This document shows positions 26,201 to 31,849 of a DNA stretch of 64,000 nt, piece by piece. The notes under the pieces are model-generated. The model worked only from the letters and a program-made list of their open reading frames with translations. It searched no databases and had not been told where the DNA came from. Within the stretch, counting starts at the first letter, position 1; each line of letters opens with the position of its first letter. The position numbers and the translations under genes are program-made. The stretch is from Bacteroidales bacterium (GTDB lineage: Bacteria > Bacteroidota > Bacteroidia > Bacteroidales > UBA932), in NCBI GenBank assembly GCA_017504965.1, contig JAFVQD010000018.1, positions 1 through 64,000 of the forward strand, in the 5' to 3' direction.

Positions 26201-27019
26201 ATTGACAAGCTCAATTATTTAGCTAACAAGAAGATAGATCCAGAAGAAGAAGGTGGTATTCTTAATGCATATCAGTTAACCAACAAGTTTACCAGTTTCC
26301 AGAAAATTGGTAAACAGAGTGGATTTTTATTCTATACTCAAGCATGGAATACCAGCAAAATTGATCCTTCAACAGGTTTTGTAAATTTATTTGACACACG
26401 TTATGAAACTCGCGAAAAATCAAAAATGTTCTTCAGTAAGTTTGACTCCATCAAGTATAATAAAGATAAAGATTGGTTTGAATTTATTTTTGACTACACC
26501 AATTTTACTACAAAAGCGGAAGGTACGCGTACACAATGGACAATTTGTTCATATGGTAAACGTATAGAAACACTTAGAGATGAGAATAAAAACTCTAATT
26601 GGGTTAGTACTGAGATAGATTTAACTCAGAGTTTTAAAAACTTCTTTACAAAATACGGCATAGATATTAATGACAACCTCAAAGAATTCATTGTCCAACA
26701 AGATACTTCAGAGTTCTTTAAAGGAATTTTATATCTATTTAAACTAACACTACAGATGCGAAACAGTGCAATAGGTAAAGATATTGACTATATTATATCC
26801 CCGATTGCTGACGAAAAAGGGATATTTTACAATAGTAACGAATGCGATTCCTCTCTACCAAAGAATGCAGATGCAAATGGAGCATATAACATTGCACGCA
26901 AAGGCTTGTATATTGTGCGAAAAATCAAACATTCAGATGAACTTAAAAATCTGAATTTGGCCATTACAAATAAAGAGTGGCTACAATTTGCGCAAAGTAA
27001 GCCATATATAAATAAGTAA
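23267..27019 (+). CDS. cas12a: Type V-A CRISPR effector nuclease Cas12a (Cpf1)
   Basis: This 1250-residue Cas12a is full length and apparently intact. The N-terminal WED segment reads FTRLYPLSKTLRFELIPLG; REC lobes follow; the PAM-interacting region has LLPGANKMLPKVFFS, so a T-rich PAM is expected. RuvC-I is IGIDRGERHLLYLTVID with Asp860. RuvC-II is VVLEDLNIGFMRGR with Glu953, 93 residues later as in Lachnospiraceae Cas12a. The Nuc arginine is Arg1165 in LQMRNS, and RuvC-III is PKNADANGAYNIARKG with Asp1202. His787, Lys796 and Lys813 keep exactly the spacing of Francisella His843, Lys852 and Lys869, so it should process its own pre-crRNA. The gene is much more AT-rich than the flanking core genes, suggesting transfer. 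No cas1, cas2 or cas4 lies in the window. Confidence 0.98.
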   Translation: MASLKKFTRLYPLSKTLRFELIPLGLTADHIGKSGILSQDEHRAESYKKVKKIIDEYHKAFIEKVLNNIHLQYDNIEQNNSLEEYFLYYMIKNKDEKKEKIFEEIQKKLRKQIADRFIDDPSFKNIDKKELIRSDLKDFVCSQEDLQLVDEFKDFTTYFTGFHENRKNMYSSEAQSTAIAFRLIHENLPKFIDNIQVFNKVAASSVSEFFTELYANFEECLTVTEIAEMFKLEYFNSVLTQKQIDVYNFILGGKSIEGGSKIKGLNEYINLYNQQQKDKSKRLPKFKPLFKEILSDRNSISWLPEKFKSDEEVLETIEKAYQELNEHVLNRNVGGEHSLKELLVRLEDFNLDKIYVRNDQQLTDISQKIFGHWGTISKALLEELKNEVPKKSNKETDEAYEERLNKILKSQGSVSIALINNSIQKLNIEEKKTVNSYFSLNSNICPKDNLYTRIENAYLEVKDLLNTPYTGKNLAQDKLNVEKIKNLLDAIKSLQHFVKPLLGDGKEPEKDEKFYGEFLSLWEELDKITPLYNMVRNYMTQKPYSTEKIKINFENSTLMDGWDVNKERDNTSVILRKDGLYYLAIMNKKNNQVFDAHNTPSNGICYEKMEYKLLPGANKMLPKVFFSKSRIHEFAPSKKLIENYKNETHKKGTTFNLDDCHKLIDFFKTSIKKHEDWNRFEFKFSDTTTYEDLSGFYKEVEQQGYKISFRNVSADYIDNLVKEGKIYLFQIYNKDFSPYSKGTPNLHTLYWKMIFDERNLANVVYKLNGQAEVFFRKSSISYDKPTHPANQEIDNKNILNKKKQSIFSYDLIKDKRYTVDKFQFHVPITMNFKSTGQDNINLSVNEYIRQSDDLHIIGIDRGERHLLYLTVIDLEGRIKEQYSLNEIVNIYNGNEYHTNYHDLLSKREDEREKARQSWQTIENIKDLKEGYLSQVIHKISELMIKYNAIVVLEDLNIGFMRGRQKVEASVYQKFEKMLIDKLNYLANKKIDPEEEGGILNAYQLTNKFTSFQKIGKQSGFLFYTQAWNTSKIDPSTGFVNLFDTRYETREKSKMFFSKFDSIKYNKDKDWFEFIFDYTNFTTKAEGTRTQWTICSYGKRIETLRDENKNSNWVSTEIDLTQSFKNFFTKYGIDINDNLKEFIVQQDTSEFFKGILYLFKLTLQMRNSAIGKDIDYIISPIADEKGIFYNSNECDSSLPKNADANGAYNIARKGLYIVRKIKHSDELKNLNLAITNKEWLQFAQSKPYINK

Positions 27020-27033
27020 TAAATGTAACTATC

Positions 27034-27452
27034 GTCTGAAAGACACATATAATTTCTACTATTGTAGATGCCCAAGCATACACATCACTCGCTGGGAGGT
27101 CTGAAAGACATATATAATTTCTACTATTGTAGATTGCTTAGGACCCGAGAGCCGGGACGGAGTCTGAAAGACACATATAATTTCTACTATTGTAGATTGC
27201 CGATACAACAAACCCAGAAGCGAGAGGTCTGAAAGACACATATAATTTCTACTATTGTAGATGTTATCAAGGTTAGCAAGGATTCCTTGGTCTGAAAGAC
27301 ACATATAATTTCTACTATTGTAGATACAGGGGGAGTGAGATTAAAGCACTCCAGGTCTGAAAGACACATATAATTTCTACTATTGTAGATTACCAAGTAT
27401 CACCCTTGATTCTCTTGTCTGAAAGACACATATAATTTCTACTATTGTAGAT
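27034..27452 (+). CRISPR. CRISPR array, type V-A, 7 repeats and 6 spacers
   Basis: Seven 36-bp repeats start at 27034, 27099, 27162, 27227, 27290, 27355 and 27417, with spacers of 29, 27, 29, 27, 29 and 26 bp. The repeat begins GTCTGAAAGAC and ends AATTTCTACTATTGTAGAT, the canonical Cas12a handle with stem TCTAC/GTAGA and loop TATT. Six repeats are identical; repeat 2 differs at position 13 (C to T). The array starts 14 bp after the cas12a stop in the same orientation. There is no room for a normal leader, so it is probably transcribed with cas12a or from a promoter inside it. Confidence 0.98.
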
Positions 27453-27601
27453 TAATACAAGTAGTGAGTTTTATTTCTAAACCTTTTACCGAAAGGTTTA
27501 CCTTTTTTGACTTTAACAACATAATTGGTTAATGACGAACTATATGCATCAGAATCTTTCCCTGAATCTATAGGTGTGAAATCACCTATGTCATTATTCA
27601 A
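27452..27601 (-). pseudogene. Possible 3' gene remnant next to the array
   Basis: On the reverse strand an open frame of 49 codons (from TTG at 27601, just after an in-frame TAG) ends at a TAA that uses the last base of CRISPR repeat 7. The translation is coding-like, with charged and aromatic residues (KVKKGKPFGKRFRNKTHYLY at its end). It has no ATG start and no recognised family. It may be the surviving C-terminus of a gene cut when the array or its flank arrived. Confidence 0.3.
27478..27507 (+). terminator. Intrinsic terminator after the CRISPR array
   Basis: TAAACCTTT (27478-27486) pairs perfectly with AAAGGTTTA (27492-27500) around a 5-nt loop, followed by CC and six T's. It lies 25 bp after the last repeat, in the right orientation to end the pre-crRNA transcript. 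Confidence 0.65.
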
Positions 27602-28072
27602 ATTCTAGAATAAATTTCTTTGGTATTTTCTATTCTTTTAATTTAAGGATCACACTGCCCCCCTGTTTAAACTAGTTCATAATGAATAAGTTAGTTTAAA
27701 AAGAACAGCAGTAAGCATCCATATAATATCGCATTGCTATAATATAAAGCCAGATGCCTTAAATGCTTCTTCTGAAACCCCGGGGCTCAACGTCCGAAAC
27801 GACTCTGGCAGAAAAAAGGCGGTGGATGGCTTAAGGTCTGCTCGGTATTCCTGCTCCTGCTTCTTCTTCAACGTCGTATGCTTTCGCCTACGACTCTACG
27901 CCCGAAACGACTGGGATACGCAGAAGAACTGCCTACTGCTATATTTTACCCGATAGCACTTTATAAATCAAAGGGACTTGGTAAACGCACAAGTTTATGA
28001 TAATAAGACCACTCTTGAATACCAACTCGATGCTTATCCTGGCCAACACCGCCTACATTTCATAATTTTAAT
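27602..28072. other. Intergenic region with dyads and short repeats, no gene
   Basis: No convincing gene is seen. There is an interrupted hairpin TTTAAACTA/TAGTTTAAA at 27666-27700 with an inner TTCAT/ATGAA stem. Two near-identical 14-mers (CGTCCGAAACGACT at 27791 and CGCCCGAAACGACT at 27899) are present, as is a GTCGTA/TACGAC dyad at 27873-27894. Local composition switches from AT-rich near the array to GC-richer between about 27770 and 27940, which suggests a patchwork of fragments. Confidence 0.4.
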
Positions 28073-28157
28073 CACAAAGATATTCCCATCCTCCATCATT
28101 CCACAATTCCTGCAAGGCTTGTAGTTTTTTTATGCTGCTACGACATATCACTACTTT
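28073..28157. repeat. Direct repeat, right copy, downstream of the CRISPR array
   Basis: This is the partner of the copy at 22981, identical at 59 of the first 61 positions and weaker thereafter. The same reverse-strand TATCTTTG box is present, but no intact gene lies to its left before the array. It may therefore be a duplicated promoter segment left by recombination. Confidence 0.8.
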
Positions 28158-28493
28158 TGCTTCAGCACAAGGTTAACTTAACGTGAAGAACTTGTGTCAA
28201 AATACAGAGCACGGAAGCAATGAAAGTTAACAAAGCAGAATAAAAACAATAACGATATGCAGTTCCCAGTCAAAAGACACCTACGCCAGAAGGGCAAAAA
28301 ATGCCCCAACTTCCAGGATCTGTTCTCCCTGGATGACATACTGTTGGCCCAGAGAGTAAACAAGACGCACCAAACCGGTCTGTCAAGAATTGTCATTTGT
28401 GCTCCAGATCAAAGATATGGAATACATGCTCCGCTGTTCCCCGATGCGAGTAGCACGATCCTTCTTTGTCTTACCCTTAAGCTGAAATATGCG

Positions 28494-29891
28494 ATGGATG
28501 TCTGGACAAAGGCAGTCCTTGTTTCCCGCGACAATCCGGGAGAGTTGATGTACTACTGGTGGATACATTGGGAAGAGAATGAAACCTCATTCAATCACCT
28601 TGAATACAGTAATTTTTACCGGGACATCACTGTCGATGATCTTCTCTCAAAGTTCTGGGCCTTGCTTAAATCTATCGCCGACTCGGGAGACATCAAGGTA
28701 TCGGAAGGATTGTATATACAGACAAAGACAAACAGCTGGGCCTGGGATTCTAAGCCAGAGGTGACTTGCGAGATTGTTGTCGACAAAGAATCCGGTCGCG
28801 ATGTATATGATACGGTCTCTGGTAAATGGCCGGAAGAGAAAGTGGTATATGACTATCCTTTCGATAAATCTCCAAGGACATTTAAATGGGATGAAATCAA
28901 GGATATGTTCATTCAACTGACTCTTGACCAATTGCGTCTGGTGCAGGGGGAGAAAATGCATAAATGCCATGCCATCGACAAAGAATTATTCGCCGCTTGC
29001 AATCGAATGGATCTGGACGGGGTCAAACGAGCCATTGAACTTGGTGCAAATGTCAATGCACTTAATAGTTACGGAGAATGCCCCATCACAGAAACGATCC
29101 AATATTCAGCGGATCATTTCAGGGAGAGGAATAAGAAATACACCGATGAAGAGTATGAAGAACACAAAAGAATGGCGCTTGTAAGGACTACGCCAATAGT
29201 TGAGTTACTTCTGGAACATGGTGCCGATATCGATCTGTTTGGTTACGATGGACTGCAGCCGCTTGTTACTGCATATCTGGACGGTAATGTTGAGATGACC
29301 AAGTTCTTGCTTGAACACGGGTCAAATCCTAACTATAACTCCTATTTGACAGATATAACGCCTGAAGAACAAAAGGCAAGTATCAGCTCGACATCCCTAT
29401 ACTATATATATGATGAGATTGAGGACTATACTCCTGAACAATTAGCAATAGAAAAACTGCTGTACAAGTATGGAGGCCGTTTATATAACTGGGGCTATGA
29501 CAGAATATTTGAACCATATACCGGCAAATTTACCGTAGAGCTCATAATGTATGAACATAGTGGGCCTTTCTTCGATGGTGAAGGAAATGCGATTGGAGAT
29601 ATCAACACTCTTCAAGTAGAACGCGAAGATGGAGAGCTCGAAATGATTGATTTGAGCAGCATAAAAGGACTCTCAGAGTGGGTCGAGCAATATAAGATCA
29701 ACTACAATGATATGTCGTATGATTGGAAAGCTTGGCGTGACAGAGGACTTGTATTGGCAAAAGAGATTGCCGAACTTCTACCTGATTATGTCACGCTACA
29801 TTACCTTCGTGATTCCGAAGAGGTATTTCAGCTTTCGCATGACGATAGGTACATGCGCTACGTCGGCAGCGAACCCATAATAATAAAATAA
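28494..29891 (+). CDS. Ankyrin-repeat protein
   Basis: This 465-residue protein is counted from the ATG giving MDVWTKAVLVSRD. The frame is open back to an ATG at 28257, adding 79 residues, but residues 45-79 of that extension look non-coding. The middle holds ankyrin repeats (DKELFAACNRMDLDGVKRAI; TPIVELLLEHGADIDLFGYD; EMTKFLLEHGSNPNYNS). The C-terminus, WKAWRDRGLVLAKEIAELLP, shares its pattern with the hypothetical protein at 21001-21576. The N-terminal domain is unrecognised. No signal peptide is seen. Ankyrin proteins with such tails often sit in variable loci and bind partner proteins; a toxin-immunity or defence role is only a guess. Confidence 0.75.
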   Translation: MDVWTKAVLVSRDNPGELMYYWWIHWEENETSFNHLEYSNFYRDITVDDLLSKFWALLKSIADSGDIKVSEGLYIQTKTNSWAWDSKPEVTCEIVVDKESGRDVYDTVSGKWPEEKVVYDYPFDKSPRTFKWDEIKDMFIQLTLDQLRLVQGEKMHKCHAIDKELFAACNRMDLDGVKRAIELGANVNALNSYGECPITETIQYSADHFRERNKKYTDEEYEEHKRMALVRTTPIVELLLEHGADIDLFGYDGLQPLVTAYLDGNVEMTKFLLEHGSNPNYNSYLTDITPEEQKASISSTSLYYIYDEIEDYTPEQLAIEKLLYKYGGRLYNWGYDRIFEPYTGKFTVELIMYEHSGPFFDGEGNAIGDINTLQVEREDGELEMIDLSSIKGLSEWVEQYKINYNDMSYDWKAWRDRGLVLAKEIAELLPDYVTLHYLRDSEEVFQLSHDDRYMRYVGSEPIIIK

Positions 29892-29953
29892 TGAATACCA
29901 ACGATATATCCCTCAGCAAAGAGGACGCAAGCGCACTTTACGGAGAGCGTTAA
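29891..29953 (+). pseudogene. Truncated start of a gene, 20 codons
   Basis: An ATG overlaps the ankyrin stop codon (TAATG), the arrangement expected for a coupled second gene. The frame (MNTNDISLSKEDASALYGER) then stops within the structured inverted-repeat element that begins at 29910. The likely reading is that a downstream partner gene was replaced by the element. Too short to assign. Confidence 0.35.
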
Positions 29954-30112
29954 GCGAATGAGCGGCAAATCGACGTGTGGCGAAGCCAATGACAGACTTT
30001 GTCTGATGACGTTAGGCCGACGAAGTCGGACTAAAAGGAAGAGTTGTCTGTCAAGTCGATGTGAGCGAAATGAGTAGCTCGGAGTAATCGGAGCGAGTAG
30101 CTTTGCTGAGGG
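29910..30112. repeat. Structured element bounded by 12-bp inverted repeats
   Basis: CCCTCAGCAAAG (29910-29921) and CTTTGCTGAGGG (30101-30112) are perfect reverse complements about 200 bp apart. Between them are strong small hairpins (CAGAC-TTT-GTCTG; CCGAC-GAA-GTCGG) and repeated GCGAATGAGC-like words, but no gene. It fills most of the 29892-30133 gap. A MITE-like element or structured RNA would both fit. Confidence 0.5.
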
Positions 30113-30133
30113 TGTATTTGATTCGCATGGATG

Positions 30134-31102
30134 CTACAACACCTTTAGAGCATAAGCATATTCGTATGATATACGGGAGGATGAATGATGGTTGTCTATC
30201 CAAGCTGGTTCCTGGTGGCTGAGTTCTGAAAGTTCTGTGGATGTGTAGCCTGCCAGTAAGGTGCATATCTCATCCAATATACACAATTCGCTCTCTGTAA
30301 ACAGCGATATATCGGGCTTTACAGAGGTTGTAAGTATTGTCCCCTCTCTGTCACCTACAATACGGGGCTCAATACTTATCTCTTCAAAGGAACTGTAAAT
30401 CCTGTCCCACCTTTCGGGAACCGGGCCGAACTCTATGGCTTTGTATGATAAGCCCGTGATGGATATACCCAATTGACGATATGCGACAAAATCTGCATAA
30501 AAAAGCAATTTATTCATTTTGGTATAAAAAACATCGCCGCATTTCATCAATACATACAGCAATACATTTTTAACCCTATCTGCAGACAATACTCCAAATC
30601 CGTTATATATACCCCTTTCGCATACGAAGATAGTGGGCTGAAATTCAGAATGCAGATGGGACAAGTCTGATTGTCTTATTATCTTCTCATAGTCTTTTGG
30701 CTGCAAGATATGCCTGGAACTATGGACCATATCTATAAATACATCAGGATTCATTATGGAGCGTATCATCCTGCCATTTGACACACTGGGAACCTCTCCG
30801 GACTCATAATGTCTCCACTGGTTGGCTCCGAAACCAAGAATCAGCGACATTTTTGAGGCCGAGATGCTATACTTTTTCCTCACAGCTATAATTTCATCGG
30901 TAAATGGTATACCATATTTGGTTCTGTATTGATTTGTAACTTGTACAAATCCAGCTGTATCAGTATCATCTGTGGTAAATCTCTCACCAGTATCCTCACA
31001 AAGCCACGAAGTATGAATATAATCATACTCTTCACCACGAAACTTCCAAGTACGTTTTTCGTACTCCAGTTTCATCTCTTTATCAGTAAATGGACTTTTC
31101 AT
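30134..31102 (-). CDS. HTH-Panacea (SocA/DUF4065) antitoxin
   Basis: This 322-residue protein has two parts. The N-terminal half contains a helix-turn-helix (IIAVRKKYSISASKMSLILG, then NQWRHYESGEVPS) like the XRE/MqsA group. The C-terminal half is a Panacea/SocA domain: VLLYVLMKCGDVFYTKMNKL, LLFYADFVAYRQLGISITGL and IEFGPVPERWDRIY. Panacea antitoxins are established neutralisers of very diverse toxins encoded next to them. The start ATG overlaps the stop of the 59-codon gene upstream (ATGA), the typical arrangement of a bicistronic toxin-antitoxin operon. The HTH probably binds the TTGAA palindromes upstream and represses the operon. Confidence 0.85.
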   Translation of the reverse strand: MKSPFTDKEMKLEYEKRTWKFRGEEYDYIHTSWLCEDTGERFTTDDTDTAGFVQVTNQYRTKYGIPFTDEIIAVRKKYSISASKMSLILGFGANQWRHYESGEVPSVSNGRMIRSIMNPDVFIDMVHSSRHILQPKDYEKIIRQSDLSHLHSEFQPTIFVCERGIYNGFGVLSADRVKNVLLYVLMKCGDVFYTKMNKLLFYADFVAYRQLGISITGLSYKAIEFGPVPERWDRIYSSFEEISIEPRIVGDREGTILTTSVKPDISLFTESELCILDEICTLLAGYTSTELSELSHQEPAWIDNHHSSSRISYEYAYALKVL

Positions 31103-31278
31103 TTTCTACATTTTAACGGATAGTTCAATGAACTTTCTGCCAACGGCACTATCTCCAATTCTTCCAATGTTTTCTGGTTTTTTCCTCTATCATCCCGATA
31201 AATAATACCAAAGATTTTCATCTTAGCGTGAAACTGGTCAAGAAAACACTGAACCTCATCTTTACTCAAAATATCCAT
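31099..31278 (-). CDS. Short partner of the Panacea antitoxin; probably an internally deleted toxin
   Basis: This 59-codon gene is translationally coupled to the antitoxin. Its N-terminus (MDILSKDEVQCFLDQFHAKM, then DDRGKNQKTLEELEI) resembles a Bacteroidota toxin family I recall as roughly 110 residues long and ending in a YPFK-type tail. Here residue 48 runs almost directly into SSLNYPLKCRK. The pattern suggests that the central part has been lost in frame, leaving the head and tail. The toxin would then be inactive while the antitoxin is intact. Alternatively it is a genuinely short regulator. Length, operon position and the coupled start are directly visible; family membership is from memory. 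Confidence 0.6.
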   Translation of the reverse strand: MDILSKDEVQCFLDQFHAKMKIFGIIYRDDRGKNQKTLEELEIVPLAESSLNYPLKCRK

Positions 31279-31290
31279 ACTCCTCTCTCA

Positions 31291-31363
31291 TTGAACTTTC
31301 AACAAAAGTATACTCAATTTTCCAAAAATGCAATTTTTTTCAACTTTATCGTTGAATATTCAA
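31291..31363 (-). promoter_or_regulatory. Promoter and palindromic operators of the antitoxin operon
   Basis: Two perfect palindromes of the form TTGAA-NN-TTCAA lie at 31291-31302 and 31352-31363. A third dyad, TTCAAC-TTTATC-GTTGAA (31339-31356), overlaps the second. Between them the reverse strand has TACTTTTG at 31303-31310, a good -7 box 25 bp from the start codon, with an ATTG about 20 nt upstream. The arrangement fits autorepression by the HTH antitoxin. Confidence 0.6.
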
Positions 31364-31458
31364 TATAAATCAAGTAAGTACATCAACGAGTAAGTACATC
31401 GAAGCAAGATTAACCGCGTCGTGCCACCCTCAGCAAAGTGGTCGGGGGTGACTGTAAC

Positions 31459-31827
31459 CTACTTTTCGATTTGGCCTTCCCAAGAGATGATGCCACCGTC
31501 AAGCTCGACGACTTCGAATCCGGCATTTACCAATCGTTCTGCTGCCACCTTGCTACGGCGTCCACCCCTGCAGTACACAGCGACCGGACGAGACTTGTCG
31601 AGAGTGCATATTTGTGTATCGAAATCCTCGCTGTCAATATTTATGTTTTGAGCCCCGGGTATGTGACCTTCGCCATATTCTTCAGTGGTGCGGGTATCGA
31701 TTAGCTGTACATTTTCAGTCGCAATGAATTTTTCAAATTTCTTAGCATCGACTGAGTCATATCCTGTCTTACTATTGCAGGCAACCATCATTGCCGCCAT
31801 AGTGATAATAATCATAATCTTTTTCAT
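31459..31827 (-). CDS. Rhodanese-like lipoprotein
   Basis: This 122-residue protein is a single rhodanese domain with a lipoprotein signal peptide (hydrophobic start, lipobox MMVAC). The active-site loop is VYCRGGRRSK with the catalytic cysteine, and LIDTRTTEEYGEGHIPGAQN is the usual CH2 motif. It probably handles sulfur transfer or redox in the periplasm, tethered to a membrane. It lies 22 bp downstream of lnt, whose product acylates lipoproteins, and likely shares its transcript. This gene marks the return to core-like sequence after the island. Confidence 0.88.
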   Translation of the reverse strand: MKKIMIIITMAAMMVACNSKTGYDSVDAKKFEKFIATENVQLIDTRTTEEYGEGHIPGAQNINIDSEDFDTQICTLDKSRPVAVYCRGGRRSKVAAERLVNAGFEVVELDGGIISWEGQIEK

Positions 31828-31849
31828 AATAATCTCTGATTTTTCCTTT

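Larger units (their letters stand above)
30101..31438. repeat. 14-bp inverted repeats flanking the toxin-antitoxin operon
   Basis: CTTTGCTGAGGGTG (30101-30114) is the exact reverse complement of CACCCTCAGCAAAG (31425-31438). They enclose the antitoxin gene, the short upstream gene and their operators, and little else. The left copy is shared with the structured element at 29910-30112. No transposase gene is present. Confidence 0.55.

Noticed and set aside
27059..27396. Reverse-strand reading frames across the CRISPR array with repeated NSRNYMCLSD motifs
   Set aside because: They are translations of the CRISPR repeats and spacers, not genes.
19271..27612. Shared TTCTAGAATAA word near 19271 and near 27602, considered as an attachment site
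   Set aside because: An 11-bp AT-rich near-palindrome is expected by chance at this distance, and no integrase gene is present.
28257..28493. N-terminal extension of the ankyrin frame; its first 45 codons look vaguely like the start of a reverse transcriptase or maturase
   Set aside because: The resemblance is too weak, and codons 45-79 look non-coding. It is mentioned only as an alternative start.
19072..31450. Adaptation genes (cas1, cas2, cas4) or an anti-CRISPR gene in the island
   Set aside because: None of the frames shows their motifs; the small remnants cannot be assigned.
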